64,000 nucleotides of DNA from Myxococcus eversor (GTDB lineage: Bacteria > Myxococcota > Myxococcia > Myxococcales > Myxococcaceae). Every line of letters starts with the position of its first letter. Within the stretch, counting starts at the first letter, position 1. The stretch lies in assembly GCF_010894455.1 (NCBI RefSeq), contig NZ_JAAIXY010000004.1:124001-188000 (forward strand), written 5' to 3'. This document shows, piece after piece, positions 17,733 to 25,910 of the stretch. Both the position numbers and the translations under genes were made by a program. The notes under the pieces were generated by a model, which was not told where the DNA came from, made no database searches, and worked only from the letters and a program-made list of their open reading frames with translations.

Positions 17733-18452
17733 CTAGGAATGGAGATGTGAATCCGTGTCCGCCGCTCCTGGCGACGTGAGTCCGCAGGCGCGGTTGGCGG
17801 GAACGGCCACGTCGAGCTTCTTCGGCTTGGGAAGGTCGAGGTGCTCCATGATGTGGATGAACTCGTCGCGACTCTTCCCGGCCACGCGGGGGTTGTGCCG
17901 CTTCTCCTCGGCGATGCTCGTCACGGTGCGGCCCTTGTAGTCATGAGCGGGGTAGACGAGCGTTGAATCCGGGAGTCCGAAGAGGACTCGCGTGAGGCTG
18001 TCATAGAGCTGGCTGGGGTCCCCGTTCTGGAAATCGGTGCGGCCGTTGCCGCGTATCAGCAGGGCATCTCCGGTGAAGACGCGGTCTCCCAGCAGGTAGC
18101 TGACGCTGTCGTCCGTGTGGCCCGGAGTCGCGAGCACCTGGAAGTCGAGCTGGCCGATGCGCACGTGGTCCCCGTGGCGGACCTGGACGTCGGCGCACGT
18201 GGCGCCTTGCTCGCCACCCACCACCTTGCAACGCGTCTGCTCCCGCAGATGGCCGGACGCGGTGACGTGGTCGGCATGCACGTGGGTGTCGAAGACGTGG
18301 GTCAGCGTGAGGCCCAGCTCGCGCACCAGTTGCAGGTCCCGGTCGACCTGCTCCAGCACGGCGTCGATGAGGACCGCCTGACCGGTCGACTCGTCTCCCA
18401 GGAGATAGGTGTAGGTCGAGGACTCGGAATCGAAGAGCTGGCGGAAGATCAT
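17733..18452 (-). CDS. Persulfide dioxygenase, ETHE1-like metallo-beta-lactamase fold hydrolase
   Basis: Cytoplasmic mononuclear-iron enzyme of 239 residues that oxidises glutathione persulfide to sulfite in hydrogen sulfide detoxification. The metallo-beta-lactamase metal site is present: THVHADHVTASG, the His in LATPGHTDDS, Asp in VFTGDALLIRGNGRTDF, and VYPAHDYKG. The RGNGRTDFQ segment is typical of the ETHE1/persulfide dioxygenase branch rather than glyoxalase II. A rhodanese-domain lipoprotein lies across a divergent 291-base gap, which fits sulfane-sulfur handling. Its stop codon is 17 bases from the convergent HTTM gene, and no obvious hairpin separates them. Confidence 0.9.
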   Translation of the reverse strand: MIFRQLFDSESSTYTYLLGDESTGQAVLIDAVLEQVDRDLQLVRELGLTLTHVFDTHVHADHVTASGHLREQTRCKVVGGEQGATCADVQVRHGDHVRIGQLDFQVLATPGHTDDSVSYLLGDRVFTGDALLIRGNGRTDFQNGDPSQLYDSLTRVLFGLPDSTLVYPAHDYKGRTVTSIAEEKRHNPRVAGKSRDEFIHIMEHLDLPKPKKLDVAVPANRACGLTSPGAADTDSHLHS

Positions 18453-18743
18453 GTCGAAGCCTCCTGTCCCTGCGAGTCGTGAAGGGGCACTGAGGATTCA
18501 CGCTCGCCCCGTTTCAGGATGCGACCTGCTCGGGCACGACACGGCAGCCGAGGAGGCAAGGGGTACGCTCCCTGCTCCTGGGGCATTTCAGACGAGCCAC
18601 ATGTCCGCCCGCTCTGTGTGGAATCAAGCAGGCACGCTCGCGGGACGATTCGTGGGAGAAGGGGCTCGCGCGAAGGTCCTGAATCGTTCGTGCGCCCTCG
18701 TGGCTTTCACTTCACTGAAACCCCATTCCTCGGAGATTCGTCC

Positions 18744-19088
18744 ATGAAGTCCACGCTCGTTGTCGCGGCCGTCCTCGCGGGTGTCCTCCTGGGGGCTTGT
18801 GCGAGCCAGCAGCGGCCGGTTCGTGACGAAGCCCACCGTTGGGTCGACGACGGAGCCACGCTGGTGGATGTCCGCACGCCCGAGGAGTTCGCCGCCGGTC
18901 ACCTTCCGGGGGCGGTGAACATCCCCGTGGATGACTTGTCCCAGCGACTCGAGGAGCTGGGCGCTCCGGCGAAGCCCGTGGTCATCTACTGTCGCAGCGG
19001 AGGCCGCAGTGCCCGCGCCGAGAAGCTGCTGAAGGAGCGTGGCTTCGAGCAGGTCCTCAACCTGGGCCCCATGTCGGCGTGGGAGTGA
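18744..19088 (+). CDS. Rhodanese-domain lipoprotein
   Basis: Small lipoprotein of 114 residues: signal peptide with lipobox LGAC at about residue 19, then a single rhodanese domain of about 85 residues. Recognisable parts are LVDVRTPEEFAAGHLPGAVN and the active-site loop IYCRSGGRS with the catalytic Cys. Rhodaneses carry sulfane sulfur as a Cys persulfide; here it would act outside the cytoplasm. The start ATG gives an immediate signal peptide. It is divergent from the persulfide dioxygenase gene, consistent with a common role in sulfur oxidation or detoxification. The 291 bases between the two genes hold no further gene that I can see. Confidence 0.9.
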   Translation: MKSTLVVAAVLAGVLLGACASQQRPVRDEAHRWVDDGATLVDVRTPEEFAAGHLPGAVNIPVDDLSQRLEELGAPAKPVVIYCRSGGRSARAEKLLKERGFEQVLNLGPMSAWE

Positions 19089-19194
19089 TGCGCGGAGCCC
19101 GCGCCTCTGGAGACATCCGGGACGACCGCTCGTCCCACCCAGCGCATGGCGTCGGCGGCGGTCGTTGATTCAATCCGCCTGGCTTCGAGTCTCT

Positions 19195-19773
19195 TCAGTC
19201 GTCGTCATCATCCCCGTCGCCGCCACCGCCCCAGATGCCTTCGGCGGCTTCTGGCGTCGGCGCGTCGAAGGTGCAGGTCAGCTCGTCGCCATTCTCATAG
19301 TGGTAGACGAAGCGCCCGGCGGCGTGCTCGTCGTCCACCACGTCAATCGTCACGGAGCCCCTCGCCGGCACTCCAGTCTCCGCGTGGAAACCCTTCCCGG
19401 ACTCCGACGCGGTGTCCCGGGTGCCCTCCCAGTTGACCACCAGCGGGTTGTCCTCCGGTTCAAGGCGGAGCTCCCTGTTGATGAGCGCCACCGTTCGCGA
19501 GGTGCTGCTCTCTCCATCGAGCAGGTTGATCTCCGCGCCAAAGGTCTTCAGGCCCGCATGACCGCGCGGGAGGTAGGTCAAGAACACCGTGTCGCCGATG
19601 TTGAGGTCCACGAAAACGGAGGCCTCGCCATCGATGGGCCAGTTCACGGACACGCCCAGGTGTTTGCCTCGACATTCTCCCGTGGCGTCCCTGCCTCCAC
19701 ACGCGGTGAGGAGCAGGGCGGCGGCCATCCATGACAGTGCTGCGCGAAGACCCAGACAGTTCATGCCTGCCAT
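19195..19773 (-). CDS. Lipoprotein of unknown function with Asp-rich C-terminus
   Basis: Predicted lipoprotein of 192 residues. The signal peptide ends in LLTAC at about residue 25; an alternative ATG three codons in is equally good. The mature part is beta-rich and lacks a recognised domain. It ends in the low-complexity tail GGGGDGDDDDD, an unusual acidic C-terminus that could bind divalent cations (inference). It is the last gene of a minus-strand run, 42 bases after the DUF3396 immunity-type gene, so it may be co-transcribed with the toxin/immunity pair. Whether it belongs functionally to that pair is unknown. Confidence 0.75.
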   Translation of the reverse strand: MAGMNCLGLRAALSWMAAALLLTACGGRDATGECRGKHLGVSVNWPIDGEASVFVDLNIGDTVFLTYLPRGHAGLKTFGAEINLLDGESSTSRTVALINRELRLEPEDNPLVVNWEGTRDTASESGKGFHAETGVPARGSVTIDVVDDEHAAGRFVYHYENGDELTCTFDAPTPEAAEGIWGGGGDGDDDDD

Positions 19774-19815
19774 TCTAATACGATTTGGTTGCCCGCCGGC
19801 ATGGGACCAGTTGTC

Positions 19816-20736
19816 TCATGGGCAGAGGCGACGGAGCCACCGATTCATCTGGTCCTTGTCCAAGGAGAACCCACCGGAGCGTTCCTCATAGAGGAAGGGC
19901 TTCAGCAGATATGCCAGCGCGGGGTACTGCGGAGGGATGCCCTCTGCTTTCGTGTCGAGGGCATCCGGCCATTCCCCCAGGGAAATCAACAGCCGCTCCT
20001 CGGGGAGGGGCAACAGGGACACCCCCGGGAATGCCAACTCTCTCCGCAGTCGCTCAATGCCGCCGAGCTGCCCGAGCAACGGCTGCCCCAGGAAGGTGAG
20101 CCAGTAGGCCCCTCTCGCCTGCGCCCCGATGACAGTGCTGGTTTCCCCGACATGGTAGAGGTCCAGGCCCATATATCGCGTGAGGAGATCGAGGAGCTCC
20201 GCCCGGGCCGCATACCAGGCGCCATGTGGCGAGACGAACGCGAGGCTCGCGTAGCCGAAGCTGAAGGGCAACTCCCGGGCGATTTCGAGCGCCAGGGCAC
20301 GCAGATGTTCGGGGCCATGGGCCCGCAGGTATTCTGTGGGGAACGTAAAGGCCACGCTCGTGGCTGGATTCTGGGGGGTAGGCCAGGAGGGCTCATCAAT
20401 GCGTCTCCCGTGATAGTCGAACTGGTAGCCACCGGCCTCGCTTGCATTCTCGAACAGCTCGACGACCCAAGCCGTTCCCCACGAACGTTCAAGCAGTTGT
20501 TTGCGATTGTGCTCCCACCCTTGATCGTCCAGTGGAACCATGTCTCCGTCATCAGACGAATACCAGTTCAGGGAGTTGGGAGGGATGGCTCGAACGTAGG
20601 TCCGCAGGGCGCGCCAGATGGCGGGGGCTACGTCCTCATGATTGCGATGGATGAAGAAGGAGAGAACCACTCCGTCGCGAGCCACCAGCACTCCACTCTT
20701 TGTCCGGAGACGGATGACTGGGATGTTCTCGCTCAT
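19816..20736 (-). CDS. DUF3396/TsiV-like immunity-type protein
   Basis: Cytoplasmic protein of 306 residues with no signal peptide. Overall features (PVIRLRTKSGVLVARDGVV near the start, FSFGYASLAFVSPHGAWYA, VIGAQARGAYWLTFLGQPLL, LISLGEWPDA) match the DUF3396 family, annotated as type VI immunity proteins. Its ATG overlaps the stop of the preceding lipoprotein-nuclease gene by 4 bases, the tight toxin-then-immunity order that keeps protection coupled to toxin synthesis. I infer that it neutralises that lipoprotein. In other bacteria the family protects against T6SS effectors; in myxobacteria it may serve lipoprotein toxins instead. Sequence composition is visibly less GC-rich than in the flanking metabolic genes. 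Confidence 0.8.
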   Translation of the reverse strand: MSENIPVIRLRTKSGVLVARDGVVLSFFIHRNHEDVAPAIWRALRTYVRAIPPNSLNWYSSDDGDMVPLDDQGWEHNRKQLLERSWGTAWVVELFENASEAGGYQFDYHGRRIDEPSWPTPQNPATSVAFTFPTEYLRAHGPEHLRALALEIARELPFSFGYASLAFVSPHGAWYAARAELLDLLTRYMGLDLYHVGETSTVIGAQARGAYWLTFLGQPLLGQLGGIERLRRELAFPGVSLLPLPEERLLISLGEWPDALDTKAEGIPPQYPALAYLLKPFLYEERSGGFSLDKDQMNRWLRRLCP

Positions 20737-21530
20737 CGAAGCACCACGCCCACGCGCGGGGAGACAATCACGGCCTCTCCGCCCAGGGCTGCTTCATAGA
20801 CTTCGCCCTGACCCTTTCCGGCATAGGCGCTGTTGGCGCCATAGCGCGTCCACTGTGGAAGATTCGTGTCCGGGCAGGGGAACTTGAAGTCAAGGGTGAC
20901 TGCGGACCGCAGCAGGTCGCGATTCGCGTGCAGAACGATATCTGGCTTGATGGTGCGCCAGAGTTCATGACCGCAGCCCTGGGCAAGAAGGCGTGCCGCC
21001 TCCTCCCGGCCTACGGTCTCAAGGAGCAGGGCATGGGGATAATAGCGATAGCGCTGCTCGATGCTGAACGGCTCGGGCCACAGTGAGGCGAGTACCTCGC
21101 GAGCACATTCGAGGGCGAGCGCGTGCTTTTGTTGTCCCAGGCGCATGGCGCGGGTGACGGGCTTTCCACACGTGTCTACATCTACTACTTCGAGACATTC
21201 GTTCCGTGTCGGTGGGCGGTCACCGAAGAAGTGGGCATTTATCTGGCGCTCCGCCTGGATGGCGCATTCCACGAGCTGCTCCTCGAGTTCACCGACTGCA
21301 TTGTCCTGCTTCAGCAAGACAAGCATGACCGGGGCGAGCCGGGCGAGTTGCGAGGCCACTTCCTGGGTAGCGGCGGAGCCTGTCGCGCTCCTCGTCATCG
21401 CAGCGGCGTGGCGAAGACGCGCGGCGGTGTCCGTGTCTAGACGCAGGTCTCCACGGCCGGAGCGGCTCGGGCTGCTGGCACAGGCCGTCAGCAGGACAAG
21501 TGAAAGACACAATGGAAGGGAGCAATTCAT
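20733..21530 (-). CDS. Lipoprotein with PD-(D/E)XK nuclease signature, candidate SitA-type toxin
   Basis: Predicted lipoprotein of 265 residues: signal peptide with lipobox LLTAC (Cys17), a helical middle (residues 35-185), and a C-terminal domain resembling a restriction-endonuclease-fold nuclease. The latter has KPDIVL (Pro196-Asp197), LDFKF (Asp214 and Lys216) and QGEVY (Gln241, Tyr245), that is PD...DxK...QxxxY as in RecB-like enzymes. It is followed with a 4-base overlap by a DUF3396 immunity-type gene. A lipoprotein nuclease with an adjacent immunity gene is the layout of SitA/SitI toxins, which pass between myxobacterial cells by TraA/B outer-membrane exchange. Toxic activity is inferred; a T6SS effector is less likely because of the export signal. 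Confidence 0.72.
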   Translation of the reverse strand: MNCSLPLCLSLVLLTACASSPSRSGRGDLRLDTDTAARLRHAAAMTRSATGSAATQEVASQLARLAPVMLVLLKQDNAVGELEEQLVECAIQAERQINAHFFGDRPPTRNECLEVVDVDTCGKPVTRAMRLGQQKHALALECAREVLASLWPEPFSIEQRYRYYPHALLLETVGREEAARLLAQGCGHELWRTIKPDIVLHANRDLLRSAVTLDFKFPCPDTNLPQWTRYGANSAYAGKGQGEVYEAALGGEAVIVSPRVGVVLR

Positions 21531-22292
21531 TCAAGTGTGTCCGAGTATAGCGGGGAGGATCTTCTCGGCGTGCCCGAGGACCTCGACGTCGAAGTCAGGA
21601 TGGCGAGGCTCCATGGGCGTGAGGTTGATGAGGAGCGTCCAGGCTCCCGCGTACTTCGCGCCCCGGACGAAGTTGGCCGCCGGTGCGACGCTCCCAGACG
21701 TTCCGATGGCGAGGAAGAGGTCACAGTCGCGCAGCGCCTTCTTGGCCGTCCACTCCGCGTCGACGGGGAGAGGTTCTCCAAAAAGCGTGACGTCGGGGCG
21801 GAGAGGGTGACCGCACACGGAACACGGCGGGGCCTCGTCGGGCTGTGACATGTCCTCGAAGGGGCTCTGCGTGCACGTCGGTTGGGAACAGCAGGTGCGC
21901 AAGAGCGAGCCGTGCAGTTCCACCACCTCCTGACTGCCCGCGCGAGTGTGGAGCCCGTCCACGTTCTGCGTCAGGAGCGTGAAGCGCTGGTCCTCCGAGA
22001 GCCCGCGTGCCCAGTCCGCGAGCGCGAGGTGCGCCGCGTTCGGCTGAGCGTCTCGCACGAGTCCCCGCAGCGAACCAAAGAGCTTCCAGATGCGCGAAGG
22101 CGCTCTCGCGAACAGCTCCGCGTCCGGAACCTCTTCCATTCCAGGCCGTGTCCACAGGCCACCAGGTCCCCGGTACGTGGGCAGGCCCGAGGCCACGGAG
22201 ATACCCGCGCCGGTGAGCACCACGATGTGGCGCCAGGCGCCCGCTTGGAGCCGCTCGCGAAGTCGCTGCAACGTCGTCTCATCGGTGCGCAT
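21531..22292 (-). CDS. NAD-dependent protein deacylase, Sir2 family
   Basis: Cytoplasmic sirtuin of 253 residues that removes acyl groups from lysine using NAD. Motifs in order: VVLTGAGISVASGLPTYRG for NAD binding, TQNVDGLH, the catalytic His in VVELHGSL, a zinc-ribbon with Cys pairs (CCSQPTC and CSVC), then AIGTSGSVAPAA and LINLTP. No Ala-Tyr-Arg desuccinylase pattern was verified. The start was chosen at MRTDETT; longer readings enter the upstream LysR gene. The stop codon directly abuts the ATG of the lipoprotein toxin gene with no bases between, so the two are probably translated from one message. It follows the LysR gene by 11 bases. Confidence 0.9.
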   Translation of the reverse strand: MRTDETTLQRLRERLQAGAWRHIVVLTGAGISVASGLPTYRGPGGLWTRPGMEEVPDAELFARAPSRIWKLFGSLRGLVRDAQPNAAHLALADWARGLSEDQRFTLLTQNVDGLHTRAGSQEVVELHGSLLRTCCSQPTCTQSPFEDMSQPDEAPPCSVCGHPLRPDVTLFGEPLPVDAEWTAKKALRDCDLFLAIGTSGSVAPAANFVRGAKYAGAWTLLINLTPMEPRHPDFDVEVLGHAEKILPAILGHT

Positions 22293-22303
22293 GTCGAGCC
22301 AGT

Positions 22304-23191
22304 CTAGCGACTGCCGGCGAAGAGGTGCTTCGCCATGAAGTCCACGAAGACTCGCAGCTTGGGAGACAGGTAGCGACTGGACGGCCACAGCATCCGGAAC
22401 GTTCCCTGGTGCTGGCTGTGCTGCTCCAGCACCGTCACGAGCGAGCCGTCCGCGAGCTGCCGGCGGATGGCGAAGTCCGGGAGGCAGGTGATGCCAAGTC
22501 CCTGCTCGGCCATGAAGATGAGCGGTTCGATGGTGTTCACGACCGCCGTCGTCGGCAGCTCCAGCTCCTTGCGCCCTCGTCGCAGGGGCCAGCGCTCCAG
22601 CTTGCCGTTGCTCGCGAAGCGGTGGTGCAGGCACGCGTGGGACTTCAGGTCCTCGGGCTTTCGCGGCGTTCCCTTCCGCGCCAGGTAGTCCGGCGAGCCG
22701 ACGAGCGTGAGCCGGAAGGTGCCCAGCACACGCGCCATCAGCCGGGAGTCGCTCACCTCGCCCGCGCGGACCACGCCGTCGAAGCCCTCGTCAATCACGT
22801 CGACGAGCCGATCCGAGAAGTCGAGGTCCAATTCGATATCGGGATACGCGCGCATGAAGGCGCTCAGCGTGGGCATCATCAGCATTCCGACGATGGGCAT
22901 GCTCACGCGCAGCCTGCCTCGCGGCGCGCCCTGGGTCTGCGCCAGCTCCAGCTCCGCGGCCTCGATTTCACAGAAGATGCGGCGGCAGCGCTCCAGGAAC
23001 AGCGAGCCCTCCGGCGTCAGGGTGATGGTGCGCGTGGAACGGTGGAAGAGGCGCACGCCCAGCCGCTCCTCCAGTCGCGCGATGGCCTTGCCAATCGCCG
23101 ATGAAGACACCCCCAACTGCCGCCCCGCGAGCGTGAAGCTGCGCGCGTCAGCGGCCTGCACGAAGGCATTGAGCGAACCCAGGCTGTCCAT
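22304..23191 (-). CDS. LysR-family transcriptional regulator
   Basis: Regulator of 295 residues: N-terminal winged helix (LNAFVQAADARSFTLAGRQ, AIARLEERLGVRLFHRSTR) and a C-terminal effector-binding domain in two periplasmic-binding-protein-like lobes. It belongs to the CrgA/AaeR-like group in which the helix-turn-helix is followed by RTITLTPEG. It is divergent from an MFS efflux gene, the classic arrangement for a regulator and its target, with a perfect inverted repeat in the shared promoter. The sirtuin and toxin genes lie directly downstream and may share its transcript. Inducer unknown. Confidence 0.92.
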   Translation of the reverse strand: MDSLGSLNAFVQAADARSFTLAGRQLGVSSSAIGKAIARLEERLGVRLFHRSTRTITLTPEGSLFLERCRRIFCEIEAAELELAQTQGAPRGRLRVSMPIVGMLMMPTLSAFMRAYPDIELDLDFSDRLVDVIDEGFDGVVRAGEVSDSRLMARVLGTFRLTLVGSPDYLARKGTPRKPEDLKSHACLHHRFASNGKLERWPLRRGRKELELPTTAVVNTIEPLIFMAEQGLGITCLPDFAIRRQLADGSLVTVLEQHSQHQGTFRMLWPSSRYLSPKLRVFVDFMAKHLFAGSR

Positions 23192-23208
23192 GCGTCACAC
23201 CTCGATTG

Positions 23209-23224
23209 CGGACAGTTCTGTCCG
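23209..23224. promoter_or_regulatory. Inverted repeat, likely LysR operator
   Basis: CGGACAG-TT-CTGTCCG is a perfect 7-bp inverted repeat 17 bases upstream of the LysR start codon, inside the divergent promoter shared with the MFS gene. LysR proteins commonly bind such dyads to repress themselves and activate the opposite gene. Assignment is by position and symmetry. Confidence 0.55.
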
Positions 23225-23358
23225 ATGTGCTCGGAACTGTAGCCCGATGGTCGTGAGTGGCCACCGAATCTATTGTCTCCGCCATCGACGTCGACGGGCG
23301 TCGCCTCGCCCGAGGGCGCAGGTCACCCGTCCTTCCCCTTCGCTGACTGGCGGCCTTC

Positions 23359-24591
23359 ATGACTTCCACGACCCCGACCCGCGCCCAGGCGGCGCCCGCG
23401 CTCCATTCCACTGACGACACGCCCGAGAAGTCCGAGCGGTTGCCCATCGCCGGGCTGCTCGCCCTGGCCATGGCGGCCTTCATCACCGTGCTCACGGAGG
23501 CGCTGCCCGCGGGCCTGTTGCCGAGGATGAGCGCGGACCTTCAAGTCTCGGAGGCGCTGGTCGGCCAGCTCGTCACGCTCTACGCACTGGGCACGCTGCT
23601 GACAGCGATACCGCTGACGGCCGCGACGCAGGGCTTGAGACGGCGGCCAGTGTTGCTCCTCGCCATCCTGGGCTTCGCCGTCGTCAACACCGTGACGGCG
23701 GTGTCGACGAACTTCGTGCTGACGCTTGGCGCGCGGTTCTTCGCCGGCATGTTCGCGGGACTCTTGTGGGCGCTCGTCGCGGGCTACGCGGCGCGGATGG
23801 TGCCGGAGCACCAGCAGGGCAGGGCGATGGCGGTCGCCATGGTGGGGATTCCGCTGGCGCTCTCGCTCGGAATCCCGGCGGGGACCTTCCTGGGCGCCGC
23901 CGTCGGGTGGCGCGTCACCTTCGGCATCATGAGCGTCCTGTCCCTCCTGCTCGTGGGCTGGGTGTTCGCCCGGCTCCCGGACTTCCCAGGCCAGCGAGGG
24001 GAGCGTCACCTGTCGATTTCGAAGGTCTTCATGCTGCCGGGCATCCGGTCCGTGTTGTTCGCCACGCTCGCCTTCGTGCTCGCGCACAACGTCCTCTATA
24101 CCTATATCGCGCCCTTCCTCGCACCGGCGGGCATGACGAAGGACATCGACGTCGTCCTGCTTGTCTTTGGCGTGTTCGCGCTCGTCGCCATCTGGGTCAT
24201 CGGTGTGTTGATTGACCGGTGGCTGCGCGAGCTGGTGCTCGTCAGCACCGCGCTGCTCCTGGGAGTGTCGTTCGCGCTCGGCTTGTGGGGGAGCACTCCC
24301 GCCGTGGTCTACGTGGGGGTGGCAATCTGGGGGCTGGCCTATGGCGGAGCCGCCACGCTCTTCCAGACCGCCTCCGCGAAGTCGGCGGGGGAGGCCGCGG
24401 ACGTCGCCCAGTCGATGATCGTCACCGCCTGGAACATCGCCATCGCGGGCGGTGGCATCGCCGGAGGCGTCCTTCTGGAGACGCTGGGCGCCACCGCGTT
24501 CCCCTGGCTGCTGGTCATCCTGCTGGTGCCCACGCTGCTCGTCGTCTGGCTGGCGAAGCACCACGGCTTCCCACCCGCACCTCGGCGCTGA
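23359..24591 (+). CDS. MFS transporter, DHA1-type drug or sugar efflux
   Basis: Inner-membrane proton antiporter of 410 residues with about 12 membrane helices. The helix 1 region has ITVLTEALPAGLLPRMSADL, loop 2-3 LRRRPVLLLAI, and helix 5 PAGTFLGAAVGWRVTF (motif C-like), all typical of the AraJ/NepI/YdhP branch of the DHA1 family. About 35 hydrophilic residues precede helix 1. It is divergent from the LysR regulator gene and is its probable target. Substrate could be a drug, nucleoside or sugar; sequence alone does not say. Confidence 0.9.
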   Translation: MTSTTPTRAQAAPALHSTDDTPEKSERLPIAGLLALAMAAFITVLTEALPAGLLPRMSADLQVSEALVGQLVTLYALGTLLTAIPLTAATQGLRRRPVLLLAILGFAVVNTVTAVSTNFVLTLGARFFAGMFAGLLWALVAGYAARMVPEHQQGRAMAVAMVGIPLALSLGIPAGTFLGAAVGWRVTFGIMSVLSLLLVGWVFARLPDFPGQRGERHLSISKVFMLPGIRSVLFATLAFVLAHNVLYTYIAPFLAPAGMTKDIDVVLLVFGVFALVAIWVIGVLIDRWLRELVLVSTALLLGVSFALGLWGSTPAVVYVGVAIWGLAYGGAATLFQTASAKSAGEAADVAQSMIVTAWNIAIAGGGIAGGVLLETLGATAFPWLLVILLVPTLLVVWLAKHHGFPPAPRR

Positions 24592-24669
24592 GCCGCGACA
24601 GCCCGAGGGGCTATGCTTCAGACCCGTGCGTGCCCGCTCCCGGGCGCGCTGAGAGGCCGAGGGCGGACC

Positions 24670-25035
24670 ATGAAGCAGCGGAGTGCCGTGTCGTGGCCAG
24701 GTCTGGTGGGTTTCGCCCTCCTGGTGCTTCCAGGTCGTGTGGTGGCGGACCACTCGCTCTACACGCTCGACTGGGAGGACAAATCCCAGGTGTTGGAGTA
24801 CCGCTCATGTGGCTGCGCGGATTCGTGCTGGGTCGCGGAGCTGCGCGCGAAGAAGGGACGCAAGCTGCTCGCCGGGCTGCGCTGTGACTGCACGAGACTC
24901 TGGGTCATCCCGAGCCCTGGCGCGAAGGAGGTCGAGCACCGCCCCACCTGCGAGGGCTTCGACGAGGTGGGCAAGTTCGAACGCATCACCGAGGAGCTGC
25001 GGAAGGTGGTGAAGGCTCACAAGCCCGCGAAGTAG
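24670..25035 (+). CDS. Small secreted Cys-rich protein, unknown
   Basis: Exported protein of 121 residues with a signal peptide cleaved near residue 26 (VVADHS). The mature part holds six cysteines in the clusters SCGCADSC, CDC and TCEGF, suggesting disulfides or metal binding, and ends in a basic Lys-rich helix. No lipobox and no recognised family. It follows the MFS gene by 78 bases on the same strand and its stop is 2 bases from the end of the convergent NmrA-like gene. The start was set at the ATG that begins directly with the signal peptide. Confidence 0.75.
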   Translation: MKQRSAVSWPGLVGFALLVLPGRVVADHSLYTLDWEDKSQVLEYRSCGCADSCWVAELRAKKGRKLLAGLRCDCTRLWVIPSPGAKEVEHRPTCEGFDEVGKFERITEELRKVVKAHKPAK

Positions 25036-25037
25036 CC

Positions 25038-25877
25038 CTACGTCACAGGCAGGTCCTCCAGTCGCGTGGGCGCATGTCCCGCGAGCCGCTCCACGTCGGT
25101 CGTCACCTCCGACAGCTCGCCCGCCGCGATGGCCGTGTACGTGCTCACCCACGCGTCCACCTGCCACGGCTCCGCGCCGTAGCGGGCACGAGAGCGATAG
25201 GCCTCTTCGATGCTCTCCGCGTGGTAGCGGATGGGGCGCCCCAGCTTGCGACTGAGCACGGCGGCGACCTCTTCGAGCGTCAGTGATTGAGGGCCGGTCA
25301 GCGAGTACGTGCGGCCCCGGTGCTCCCGCGCATTCAGCAGCACGGCCGTGGCGACGTCGGCGATGTCCTCCTGCGCCACGGCGGCGACGCGGCCATTGCC
25401 CGCGGGGCCTCGAATCACCCCGTCATCCCCGGCCATCATCGGGAGGAAGTCCAGGTAGAGGTTGTCGCGCAGCATCACCGAGGAGAAGCGCTGCTCGCGC
25501 AGGCGCTGTTCGGTGGCCCAGTGGTCCCTGGCGAACGTGAAGGTCGCGTTCGGGGCCGCCCCGTAGAACGACGTGTAGACGAGCGTCTCCACGCCCACCG
25601 CCGCCGCTGTCTCGATGAACGCGAAGTGCTCCTCCAGCCGCGTCGGAGCCTCCTTCGCGGACACGAAGAGCGCCGTCTGGACGCCCTCCAGCGCGCGGGA
25701 GAGCGCGTCCCGGTCCCGATACGTCGCGACGTGGACCTCGGCCCCGGGAAGGGAAGGGGCCCGCTTCGCGTCGCGGACGATGAGTCGTTGAGCGACTCCC
25801 TGGTCCGCGAGCCGACGGGCGATGCGTCCCCCGAGCCGGCCCGTGCAGCCGGTGACGGCAATCGGTGTGTCCGCCAT
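25038..25877 (-). CDS. NmrA/QorB-like NAD(P)-binding oxidoreductase
   Basis: Atypical short-chain dehydrogenase of 279 residues. The N-terminal Rossmann motif VTGCTGRLGGRIARRL binds NAD(P); VRDAKRAPSLP follows beta-strand 2. The layout and C-terminus (ALTHEEVAAVLSRKLG-like segment SLTLEEVAAVLSRKLG, then LAGHAPTRLEDL) match NAD(P)H:quinone oxidoreductase 2 and NmrA-like proteins. The catalytic Tyr-x3-Lys of classical SDRs is not evident, usual for this branch. It may reduce quinones or act as a redox sensor. A very similar fold is encoded again near the end of the window next to a TetR gene. Confidence 0.85.
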   Translation of the reverse strand: MADTPIAVTGCTGRLGGRIARRLADQGVAQRLIVRDAKRAPSLPGAEVHVATYRDRDALSRALEGVQTALFVSAKEAPTRLEEHFAFIETAAAVGVETLVYTSFYGAAPNATFTFARDHWATEQRLREQRFSSVMLRDNLYLDFLPMMAGDDGVIRGPAGNGRVAAVAQEDIADVATAVLLNAREHRGRTYSLTGPQSLTLEEVAAVLSRKLGRPIRYHAESIEEAYRSRARYGAEPWQVDAWVSTYTAIAAGELSEVTTDVERLAGHAPTRLEDLPVT

Positions 25878-25910
25878 GACGTCTCCTCCGTGGAATGTGA
25901 CGCGAGGGAC

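Noticed and set aside
20733-21530. Interpretation of the nuclease lipoprotein as a T6SS effector
   Set aside because: It has a lipoprotein export signal and no PAAR, VgrG, Hcp or MIX element; no T6SS gene is in the window. Kept only as a minor alternative because DUF3396 is named for T6SS immunity.
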